Of a stretch of 62,077 bases of DNA, positions 8,049 through 15,007 are shown in pieces. The notes under the pieces are model-generated. The model was not told where the DNA came from. It saw nothing but the letters and a program-made list of their open reading frames with translations, and ran no database searches. The DNA comes from Candidatus Hydrogenedentota bacterium (GTDB taxonomy: Bacteria > Hydrogenedentota > Hydrogenedentia > Hydrogenedentales > JAEUWI01). The stretch's first letter is position 1. Every line of letters begins with the position of its first letter. The stretch is from assembly GCA_016791475.1 (NCBI GenBank), contig JAEUWI010000048.1, forward strand, positions 1 to 62,077, written 5' to 3'. A program made the translations under genes and the position numbers.

Positions 8049-8195
8049 ATGCCGTTTTCGATCCTTGTCGCCGCTCTTCTTTTCTCCGCCGTCATTCTCC
8101 TTCCACGCCCCGCCGCACTCCAGAAGGCTACTGTACTCGCACGTGGTCGACGTCGGCGCCTCAGGCGTCGCGCCCGTCAGTGGTATGCCGACTGA
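8049..8195 (+). CDS. Possible small leader protein (48 residues)
   Basis: An ATG ten bases after GAAAGG opens a 48-codon frame. It has a hydrophobic N-terminal segment (FSILVAALLFSAVILL), suited to one membrane helix, then an arginine-dense tail (RGRRRRLRRRAR). The frame ends 16 bases inside the proposed start of the lipoprotein gene, so translation could be coupled. No family is recognised. It follows the promoter at 7922-7950 directly. Chance occurrence in GC-rich DNA cannot be excluded. Confidence 0.35.
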   Translation: MPFSILVAALLFSAVILLPRPAALQKATVLARGRRRRLRRRARQWYAD

Positions 8196-11104
8196 GGCGA
8201 TATCCGCAGCCGGCGCAGTGCCTTATAGCGTTGGGGCTCCTCGTCACCATGCTGACCGGGTGTCCCACGCCCCCGAATACCGTAACCGTTCCCGATCTGT
8301 CCGGCCTCACCCGCGAAGTCGCGGAGGATATGCTGCATGATGAAGGTCTTGAATTAGGCACCGTTACCCAGGCCCACCACGATACCATTCCCGTCGGGCA
8401 GGTCATCTCGCAAAGTCCGCTGGCTGGCGCTGAAGTCGCCGCGGATTCTACCGTCTCCATCACCATCTCGCTCGGTCATGATCACGGAGGCGAGGGCGAA
8501 GGAGAGGGCGAAGGTGAAGGTGAAGGTGAAGGTGAAGGTGAAGGTGAAGGAGAACTCGTTTCCCTCTGGTCTGATCCCGCCACCTGGGGGGGCGCTGTGC
8601 CCGCAGCCGGCGAAGATGTCACCATCGACACCGACATGCACGTGCTATTGGATGTGAGTCCGCCCGCCCTCGGCGTGATCACCGTGCTGGGCATGCTGGA
8701 AATCGAAGACGCTGATCTTGAACTTACGGCTGAGGCCATCATGGTCCACGGCGAATTGCGCGCCGGTTCAGAAGCGGATCCCGTCGAACACAATGTCACT
8801 TTCACGCTCACCGGTGTGATTGGCCAGGACATCATGGGTATGGGCACCCGAGGCATCATGGTAATGGACGGCTCTCTCGAACTCTTCGGCACCCCGCCCG
8901 CCGTGGCCTGGACCAAAATCAACGCCCACGCGGAAGCCGGCGCCACCGCCCTCGAAACCCTGGAGGAAACCGGCTGGAACGCGGGCGACGAAATCGTCCT
9001 GGCGCCAACGGACTGGTATGGCGTTTCCGAGACCGAAGTGCGCACGCTCGGCCCGGTCACCGGCAACACGGTGTCACTGCAGAGTCCCGTGACCGATTTT
9101 CACTGGGGCCGCCTCCAGTATGTCACCCCCGAAGGCATGAGCCTCGATGCCACCAACGTCATTACCCCCGATCATCCCGATACCCCCGTGGTGCTGGATG
9201 AGCGCGCGGAAATAGGCAATCTCTCCCGCAATATCGTGATTCAGGCGCCCGATGATTCACTCTGGCGGGACGAAGGCTTCGGCGTGCATGTCATGATGAT
9301 GCAGCACGGCTCATCGGCCAAGGTGGACAGCGTGGAGTTTCGCCGTGGCGGTCAGCGCGGCCGACTCGGGCGCTACCCCTTTCACTGGCACATGCTCAGC
9401 TACGATGGCGTGAATTTCCTCGGCGACGCCGACGGCCAGTTCATCCGCAATTCGACCATCAACCTGTCCGCCAGCCGCGGCATCGTAGTTCACGGCACCA
9501 ACGGCGTGCTCGTGCAGAACAACATCGTCTACAGCACCCACGGCCACGGTATCTTCACGGAAGACGCGGTGGAGCGTCGCAACACCTTTGACGGAAATCT
9601 GGTGCTTCATGTGCGGAACCCCGAGCCGGAAGATGCGCTGAAGCAGCACGAGATCTTCGGTGACGGCGGCTCCAGCGGCTTCTGGATTGCGAATCCCGAC
9701 AATGTCACCATCAACAACGCCGTGGCGGATTGCCGGGGTTTCGGCTATTGGCTGGCCTTCCCCGCCAATCCCTGGGGGCCGAATATCGGTGTCGCCATGC
9801 GGCCGAACCGGCTTCAATTCGGCGCCTTCGGCGACAACAGCACCCACACCAGCGGCGCCGAAGGCATCATGCTCGACTTCGTCGAAATCGACAACGCGGG
9901 CAATGTTTTTCCTGCCCAGTACATCTCCACCATCGACGGTATTGACCCGGTCTATCCCCGGGCCAATATGCGCCGTTTCGATCTGACGGGCCTGAGCACC
10001 TGGAAGAGCGGACGCAGCGGCATCTGGGATCGTTCCAGTTGGCCCACAAACTCCGGCATCGTCTCCGCCGACAACGCGGGCCGCTTCTTCGCGGGCGCGG
10101 GCGAAGACGGTATCATCGAGCACTGCCTGGCCATCGGCGACAGTCTCAACAGCGCCACGCCCCGTCCAGATGCCTATGTGGAGGCCCTCGGCGGCACAGA
10201 AATTCCAACGGCCTTCGCCACCTACCACAGCACCTTCGATATTCGCGAAAACGTCGTTGTGAACTTTCCGCTGGTCCCCGATGAACGCAGCGGCACTTTC
10301 GCAACGGACGACTACTACATCCGCCCCGTGGAAAAAGGGCAGACGCGCAACACGGACAACCTTCTCATCAACAGCCACCCCGGCTATCGATCCCGCTCGA
10401 ACTACGATCACTTCGTGCTTGCGGGTGCAATGCTCGATCCCCACGGTCTCTGGGGTCCTGCGGAACAGTTCATCGTTTACGACGAGCCCTTCTTCACGTT
10501 TGGCCTGACCCCCACGCCTGTTGCTCCCGGCGCGGGCACGGGCGGCGTCAGTGTGCCCGGTCCCTTCTATGGCATCACGGAATTCGTCATCAACAACCTG
10601 CGCCCCTACTACCATCCCCTCATGGCGGTGCAGGCCACACGCCTGAATCCGGATACCCTTGTGCCCATCGCCACCTGGAGCGTTGCCGAAGCGGGCGAGG
10701 ACTGGCTGCTGTCGCCCTTCCGCCACTTTGCGGCCCATGCCAGCGGGATCTATATGGTCGAATTCCCCGGATCGCCCATGCCCACGGATTTTCGCCTGAA
10801 TTTCGAAAACATGCTGGAGCCTCAGGACACCCTCGTCATCGGCATCCAGTTCAGCGGCGACGTTACGCCGGAAGTCTCCGTGGAGTCTTATGGCCGTTTC
10901 CAGGCCTACAACGCGGTGGAATCGCTTCAGGCAGTCCGTGATTCGGCCGGGGAGACCTGGTGGCAGGATACCGAGAATGATCGCGTGTGGGTGAAGCTGC
11001 GGGGAGGATTCTGGCAGTTCTGGGACCTTACCGGCGAAGAGGCCGTGCCAAGCAACGATGAGCTGCTGTACGAGAACACGACGCTGCATTTGGATGGGGA
11101 GTGA
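8180..11104 (+). CDS. Large lipoprotein with PASTA and G8 domains and a beta-helix-like body
   Basis: About 974 residues from a GTG at 8180. The N-terminus reads as a lipoprotein signal (RLRR, then ALGLLVTMLTGC), predicting lipid anchoring at the cell surface or periplasmic face. One PASTA domain follows (VTVPDLSGLTREVAEDML to VSITISLG), then a Gly-Glu repeat linker, then a G8 domain (LWSDPATWGGAVPAAGEDV, VLGMLEIED). The next few hundred residues have asparagine- and glycine-rich turns typical of a right-handed parallel beta-helix (GTNGVLVQNNIVYSTHGHG). G8 proteins include CEMIP/TMEM2-type glycan-binding or degrading proteins, so polysaccharide handling is plausible. The start is uncertain because no strong ribosome-binding site is visible; the longer in-frame extension to 7562 is rejected. 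Confidence 0.8.
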   Translation: MVCRLRRYPQPAQCLIALGLLVTMLTGCPTPPNTVTVPDLSGLTREVAEDMLHDEGLELGTVTQAHHDTIPVGQVISQSPLAGAEVAADSTVSITISLGHDHGGEGEGEGEGEGEGEGEGEGEGELVSLWSDPATWGGAVPAAGEDVTIDTDMHVLLDVSPPALGVITVLGMLEIEDADLELTAEAIMVHGELRAGSEADPVEHNVTFTLTGVIGQDIMGMGTRGIMVMDGSLELFGTPPAVAWTKINAHAEAGATALETLEETGWNAGDEIVLAPTDWYGVSETEVRTLGPVTGNTVSLQSPVTDFHWGRLQYVTPEGMSLDATNVITPDHPDTPVVLDERAEIGNLSRNIVIQAPDDSLWRDEGFGVHVMMMQHGSSAKVDSVEFRRGGQRGRLGRYPFHWHMLSYDGVNFLGDADGQFIRNSTINLSASRGIVVHGTNGVLVQNNIVYSTHGHGIFTEDAVERRNTFDGNLVLHVRNPEPEDALKQHEIFGDGGSSGFWIANPDNVTINNAVADCRGFGYWLAFPANPWGPNIGVAMRPNRLQFGAFGDNSTHTSGAEGIMLDFVEIDNAGNVFPAQYISTIDGIDPVYPRANMRRFDLTGLSTWKSGRSGIWDRSSWPTNSGIVSADNAGRFFAGAGEDGIIEHCLAIGDSLNSATPRPDAYVEALGGTEIPTAFATYHSTFDIRENVVVNFPLVPDERSGTFATDDYYIRPVEKGQTRNTDNLLINSHPGYRSRSNYDHFVLAGAMLDPHGLWGPAEQFIVYDEPFFTFGLTPTPVAPGAGTGGVSVPGPFYGITEFVINNLRPYYHPLMAVQATRLNPDTLVPIATWSVAEAGEDWLLSPFRHFAAHASGIYMVEFPGSPMPTDFRLNFENMLEPQDTLVIGIQFSGDVTPEVSVESYGRFQAYNAVESLQAVRDSAGETWWQDTENDRVWVKLRGGFWQFWDLTGEEAVPSNDELLYENTTLHLDGE
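8486..8554 (+). repeat. In-gene hexamer repeat coding a (Gly-Glu)n linker
   Basis: Tandem ggtgaa/ggcgaa hexamers encode about eleven Gly-Glu pairs between the PASTA and G8 domains. The near-identical later units (ggtgaa several times in a row) point to replication slippage, so linker length probably varies between strains. Confidence 0.9.
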
Positions 11105-11123
11105 GGGCTGAAATTGCTAAAAT

Positions 11124-11160
11124 ATCGGTCTTATACGACGGATAAGACGGATAGGACCGA
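11124..11160. repeat. Short-word hairpin (tcggtcttat / ataggaccga)
   Basis: Arms tcggtcttat and ataggaccga pair at nine of ten positions around gacggata-type words. It lies 35 bases upstream of the four-helix-bundle gene, which contains two related elements in its coding sequence. Confidence 0.7.
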
Positions 11161-11195
11161 TTTGATCGATCTCAACTCAATTTGGAGCACGAGCC

Positions 11196-12077
11196 ATGGG
11201 CAAGCTGCGCGCCAGTGGTGGCTACCGCAACCTCGCCACCTTTCAGATGGCGACCATCATCTACGACGCCACGGTGTGGTTCTGCGAGCGCTTCATCGAC
11301 AGCCGCTCGCGAACCGTAGACCAGATGGTTCAGGCGGCAAGATCCGGTAGGCAAAACATCGCCGAGGGGAGCCGCGCCTCCGCGACTTCCTCGCAAACGG
11401 AGTTGCGCCTCGTAAATGTTGCCCGAGCGAGTCTTGAGGAATTGCTGCTGGACTATGAAGATTTCCTGCGACATCGACACCTGACGCAGTGGGCGTTGAA
11501 CAGCCGCGAAGTGTCGGAAGTGCGGAGAGTTGCGCGATCACTTCGACCAGACTCGAAGAATAGGGCGGATTCGACGGATAGGACCGATTCGATGGGACAA
11601 GCCGATCCAAGTAATCAGTCCTATCCGTCGAATCCGTCCTATATGCTCCACCTCACCGATCACCAGCGCTACGCCCTCTACGCCCCCTGGCTCGACCACG
11701 CCGATCCCGCCATCCGCGCGAACGCCCTGATCTGCCTGATCCACCAGGCGAACTATCTGCTCGATCAGCAGATCCTCGCACTCGAGGCGCAATTCATCGG
11801 CGAAGGCGGCTACAGCGAGCTACTCGCCACCGCGCGACTCGAAGAGCGGAGCCGACAGAAAGCACGGTCCACAAATCGGATTTATCAGACTGCTCAGACC
11901 GATCAAACTGATCCGTCAGATCGGTCGGATCGGTCAGATCGCTCCAATTCCATCCCCGACTGCCCCCAGTGCGGCAGGCCCATGGCCATGCGCACGGCGA
12001 AGCAAGGCAAAAACACTGGCCAGTCCTTCTGGGGCTGTACCGGCTATCCCGACTGCAAGGGCGTCGCCCGCGCTTAG
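11196..12077 (+). CDS. Four-helix-bundle protein with suffix domain and C4 zinc finger, joined by repeat-encoded linkers
   Basis: A 293-residue protein with three folded parts. Residues 1-115 are a four-helix-bundle protein of the S23 / 23S rRNA intervening-sequence type (NLATFQMATIIYDAT, QMVQAARSGRQNIAEGS, ARASLEELLLDYEDFL). Residues 150-222 match the suffix domain that follows such bundles in some bacteria (HQRYALYAPWLDHADP, LIHQANYLLDQQI). Residues 253-293 are a topoisomerase-type C4 zinc finger (CPQCGRPM, FWGCTGYPDCKG). The two junctions, about residues 122-149 and 227-251, are Ser/Asp/Thr/Arg-rich and encoded by short-word inverted repeats that stay in frame. GGAG lies eight bases before the ATG. 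A nucleic-acid-binding role is likely from the zinc finger; the actual function is unknown. Confidence 0.85.
   Translation: MGKLRASGGYRNLATFQMATIIYDATVWFCERFIDSRSRTVDQMVQAARSGRQNIAEGSRASATSSQTELRLVNVARASLEELLLDYEDFLRHRHLTQWALNSREVSEVRRVARSLRPDSKNRADSTDRTDSMGQADPSNQSYPSNPSYMLHLTDHQRYALYAPWLDHADPAIRANALICLIHQANYLLDQQILALEAQFIGEGGYSELLATARLEERSRQKARSTNRIYQTAQTDQTDPSDRSDRSDRSNSIPDCPQCGRPMAMRTAKQGKNTGQSFWGCTGYPDCKGVARA
11560..11642. repeat. 25-bp inverted repeat inside a coding sequence
   Basis: Arms 11560-11584 and 11618-11642 pair at 24 of 25 positions around a 33-base loop; each contains gacggata and gattcgacgg words. It is read through in frame and encodes the first linker of the surrounding gene, between four-helix bundle and suffix domain. 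Confidence 0.9.
11875..11945. repeat. Second in-frame short-word repeat (gaccgatc / gatcggtc)
   Basis: Left half: cagaccgatcaaactgatcc; right half: agatcggtcggatcggtcag. The halves are approximate reverse complements. The element encodes an Asp/Ser/Arg/Thr-rich stretch (TDPSDRSDRSDRSNS) between the suffix domain and the zinc finger of the surrounding gene. Confidence 0.85.
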
Positions 12078-12095
12078 ACGCGCAGGACGGTCCCC

Positions 12096-12989
12096 TTAGC
12101 CCTGCCCCTCGCGCTTTCGCGCTCGCGCTTCTTTGCCGTAGTTGTTGCGGAAGTAGACCATCACCCGGTTGCCGCGCTGGAAGGGAAGGACTTCCAGCAC
12201 GGTAAAAGTGACATCATCGTCCGCTACCGCTGGATTGGCGAGGTGCTCGCGCAGCACCTGCAACAAGCCCGTCGCGATGTCGCTCGGCCGGGCGCTGCTG
12301 TCAGGAAGGCGCCCAGGTGTCCAGAGGTTTTCGGCCAACTGCGTGCCGCTCGCGTCGTGCGCTTCGGTCAGACCGTCGGTGTGAATGAGCAGGCGATCGC
12401 CCGGTTGCAGGCGCGCCTTGCCCACGGAGTAGCGCGCTTCGCCCGTTACGGCCAGGGGTACATTCCAGGGCCTGGACTTGTCGCGTGCGTGGACTTCCAG
12501 CGCTTCCCAGCGATCCGAACCCGCCCGGCAGACGCGCAGATGCGGGTGTCCCGCATTGCAGAACACGAGCCGCCCGTTCAGGGAGTTGTAGCTGAAGCAC
12601 AAGGCGGTGGACATGAGGCACAGCCCACGCCTTACCGCACGTTGGTTCACTTCGCGGAGCACGCCCGAAGGGCTGTGACGGTTCATGTGCGCCGAAAAGA
12701 CCTGCTCCAGCCAGGTGGCGAAATCGGCTACACCCTCCCCGTGGCCGCGCACATCGGCGATACACATGCGCGAAACGATTCCGGCGCCGCAGGCGGAAAG
12801 GTAGTAGAGGTCCCCTCCCACATGGCTGTCCTTCGGGATGGCGTGGAGGACCCCGGCCAGTCCGGGCATGGAAACGGGCATGGCGGCTTGCGAATTGCCG
12901 CCCCAGATCTTCCGGCACGCAAGCGCTACGGGCTGTCCAGTTTCGGGGGCTGCGTTCGTCGTAGGGGGAGAAGTCATAGCGCAGAGCAT
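12096..12989 (-). CDS. SpoIIE/RsbU-type PP2C protein phosphatase
   Basis: About 297 residues carrying one PPM-type serine phosphatase domain. The metal-binding motifs are GGDLYYL, IADVRGHGEG, HTDGLTEA and the terminal ADDDVTFTVLEV. Proteins of this class usually dephosphorylate STAS-domain anti-anti-sigma factors; a STAS protein is encoded at 44265-44612, but any pairing is speculation. No receiver, PAS or membrane domain precedes the catalytic part, so the input is unknown. The start is uncertain: ATG 12989, ATG 12977 and TTG 13046 are all in frame and none has a good ribosome-binding site. It is transcribed away from the TetR gene. Confidence 0.82.
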   Translation of the reverse strand: MLCAMTSPPTTNAAPETGQPVALACRKIWGGNSQAAMPVSMPGLAGVLHAIPKDSHVGGDLYYLSACGAGIVSRMCIADVRGHGEGVADFATWLEQVFSAHMNRHSPSGVLREVNQRAVRRGLCLMSTALCFSYNSLNGRLVFCNAGHPHLRVCRAGSDRWEALEVHARDKSRPWNVPLAVTGEARYSVGKARLQPGDRLLIHTDGLTEAHDASGTQLAENLWTPGRLPDSSARPSDIATGLLQVLREHLANPAVADDDVTFTVLEVLPFQRGNRVMVYFRNNYGKEARARKREGQG

Positions 12990-13068
12990 AGCACAAGGAG
13001 TTGATCGGGCTCTCCGCAAGATTTCCAGAGTCGACCGGGCGGTCAAGTCGGTCTGATCGCTCCAGAAG

Positions 13069-13116
13069 TTGACAACAGTGGAGTTTGGTGTTACTATACC
13101 GTCCAGACGGTTTAGT
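13069..13116 (+). promoter_or_regulatory. Consensus promoter with overlapping TetR-type operator
   Basis: TTGACA (13069-13074), a 17-base spacer and TACTAT (13092-13097). Overlapping the -10 box is a palindrome with perfect arms accgtc and gacggt around a 2-base centre (13098-13111), extended by actat/ttagt to 24 bases. The position is ideal for autorepression by the TetR protein encoded 20 bases downstream. Confidence 0.75.
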
Positions 13117-13135
13117 AACTCTCCGAAAGGTAGCC

Positions 13136-13690
13136 ATGGTACGACCCAGTTGTAAAGATCTGATGCTGGACGCCGCCGAAGTGCTGTTGACCGAGCAGGG
13201 TGCCTGGCGCCTGACCCTCGATTCAGTGGCGGAGCGCGCTCAGGTCAGCAAGGGCGGCCTGCTCTACCATTTCCCCACCAAGGATGCCCTGCTTCAAGCC
13301 CTGGTGGACCGTCTGATAGAGAAGGGCAGAGAAAAGCGCCGGGCGCGGCGCGCGGCCTATGGCGACGGCCCGGAGGCCATGCTGAGAGCCGATGTGGAAG
13401 GGGCCCTGCTCGACGAGGAGCGAAATCCTCAGCTCTGTGCCGCCCTGGTCGCGGCCCTGGCCAACTGTCCCAATCTCAAAGCACCCATACTGAAGTTTCA
13501 CGAACAGCGAGTTTCCGATCTGGAGTCGCTGGATGTCGATCAGGAAGAGGCCAATATCCTGCTGCTCGCGGCGGATGGCCTCATGCTGATGGAATCCTTG
13601 AATGTATCCCCTTTCTCGGAAGAACAGCGGCGGGTGCTGGTGGAGGCCATGCTCGCCATGGCGAGCCGGCTGGCCGGCGCACGGGTGTAA
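13136..13690 (+). CDS. TetR-family repressor, likely regulator of the adjacent RND pump
   Basis: A 184-residue regulator. The N-terminal helix-turn-helix is clear (LMLDAAEVLLTEQGAWRLTL, then VAERAQVSKGGLLYHFPTKD), and a C-terminal ligand-binding helical domain follows. GGLLYHFPTKDALL matches the TetR signature. The ATG at 13136 has AAAGG five bases upstream; earlier in-frame codons overlap the promoter and operator and are discarded. It precedes the adaptor-permease-outer-membrane-factor genes in the same direction after a 161-base gap. By analogy with AcrR/MexR-type arrangements it probably represses itself and the pump until an efflux substrate binds. Confidence 0.88.
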   Translation: MVRPSCKDLMLDAAEVLLTEQGAWRLTLDSVAERAQVSKGGLLYHFPTKDALLQALVDRLIEKGREKRRARRAAYGDGPEAMLRADVEGALLDEERNPQLCAALVAALANCPNLKAPILKFHEQRVSDLESLDVDQEEANILLLAADGLMLMESLNVSPFSEEQRRVLVEAMLAMASRLAGARV

Positions 13691-13851
13691 TTTCCAACGA
13701 CCACAGGGGCACAAATAAACGGGCGCGAGTCGGCGGCGCGCTTCGCAACCCTGCAGAATGCGCATAGTCTCTAGATAGCAGGAATCTTGTCCATCCAGCG
13801 CTGCATCCCCGCATGCTCCCGGATGGAAACGGGCCATAGAAAGGTTTCCGA

Positions 13852-15003
13852 ATGCAGTACACCACTCCACTCCGATCTTCCATGTTAATGCTATTTGTAC
13901 TACTTACAAATGCATCCCTCGCACAGCCGGGCGGCCCCCCACCGCCCCCCCAGGTGACTTTTGTGGTCGTAGAGCCCCGCTCCATGCCGGTCTCCTTCGA
14001 CTTTGTGGGCGTCACCGAAGCCTCCAAGGTGGTCGAAATTCGCGCCCGCGTCCAGGGCTTTCTGGATTCCCGCGATTTTGAAGAAGGCACCCTGGTGGAG
14101 GCGGGCAAGCAGCTCTACAAAATCGATCCGCGTCCCTTCGAGGCGGACCTCGATATTGCCAAAGCGCGCGTGACCCAGGCGGAAGCCCGGGTCAACCTGG
14201 CCGAAAAGGAAGTGGCCCGCCTGAAATCCGTATCCGTACCCGGTGCGATAGCCCAGAGCGATCTGGACAAGCAATTGGCCGAGCGGAGCGACGCCGCCGC
14301 CGCGCTCAGCCTCGCAAAGGCGCAACTGGCCAAAGCCGAACTGGAGTTGGGCTATACGGTAATTGAAGCCCCCCTCACCGGCTATGTCGGCAAGACACTC
14401 AAGGAAATTGGAAGCCTGGTGGATCAGGCGCAAAACGGCCTGTTGACCGTCATCCATCAGGTGGATCCAATCTACGTAAGCTACCAGATGACCGAGCGGG
14501 ACTACCTTCGCTGGCGTTCCCTTGAAGCGGACGGTTCTTATCAGGTCAACGGCGCCGGGACGCCCTATCTCGAGATCACTCTGCTCGACGGGAGCACCTA
14601 TCCGGTCCAGGGCACGCTGGATTTCGAAAGCACAACCGTGAACACCGGGATGGGCTCCCTGGAACTGCGCGCCACTTTTGAGAATCCCGACCGGAAGCTC
14701 AAGCCGGGGCAATTTGTCCGGGCGCACATGCGCGGGTACCAACGCCCCAACACCATCGCGGTTCCCCAGCGTGCGGTGAGCGAATCCCCCCAGGGCAGCT
14801 TCGTGTATGTCCTCAAAGAGGACAACACCGCCGAGTTGCGCATTGTGGAACCCGGATCCTGGAGCGGGGCCGACTGGATTATCGAGTCCGGGCTTTCCGC
14901 GGGCGAAAAGGTCATCGTGGACGGCGTCACCAAAGTCCAGCCTGGCACCGCGGTGACCCCGGCTCCGCTGGAATCGGCCGCCGACGCGAAGCCGGAGAAC
15001 TAG
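13852..15003 (+). CDS. RND efflux periplasmic adaptor (membrane fusion protein)
   Basis: A 383-residue adaptor of the AcrA/MexE family. A Sec signal peptide (SSMLMLFVLLTNASLAQ, no lipobox) precedes a proline run (PGGPPPPP). Then come the barrel-sandwich/lipoyl halves (IRARVQGFLDSRDFEEGTLV and YTVIEAPLTGYVGKTLKEIG), the alpha-helical hairpin between them, a beta-barrel domain and the membrane-proximal domain (TIAVPQRAVSESPQGSFVYV). It would bridge the inner-membrane permease to the outer-membrane channel. The permease starts five bases after its stop and the channel follows directly, so the three form one operon. Confidence 0.93.
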   Translation: MQYTTPLRSSMLMLFVLLTNASLAQPGGPPPPPQVTFVVVEPRSMPVSFDFVGVTEASKVVEIRARVQGFLDSRDFEEGTLVEAGKQLYKIDPRPFEADLDIAKARVTQAEARVNLAEKEVARLKSVSVPGAIAQSDLDKQLAERSDAAAALSLAKAQLAKAELELGYTVIEAPLTGYVGKTLKEIGSLVDQAQNGLLTVIHQVDPIYVSYQMTERDYLRWRSLEADGSYQVNGAGTPYLEITLLDGSTYPVQGTLDFESTTVNTGMGSLELRATFENPDRKLKPGQFVRAHMRGYQRPNTIAVPQRAVSESPQGSFVYVLKEDNTAELRIVEPGSWSGADWIIESGLSAGEKVIVDGVTKVQPGTAVTPAPLESAADAKPEN

Positions 15004-15007
15004 CGCG

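Noticed and set aside
7562-8179. N-terminal extension of the PASTA-G8 protein
   Set aside because: The extra 206 residues show no domain or coding character and would place a lipoprotein signal in the middle of the chain; a promoter also lies inside the stretch.
9311-11089. Long antisense frame opposite the G8 protein (592 codons)
   Set aside because: The forward frame has clear domains; the antisense product is a GC-rich third-position shadow with no motifs.
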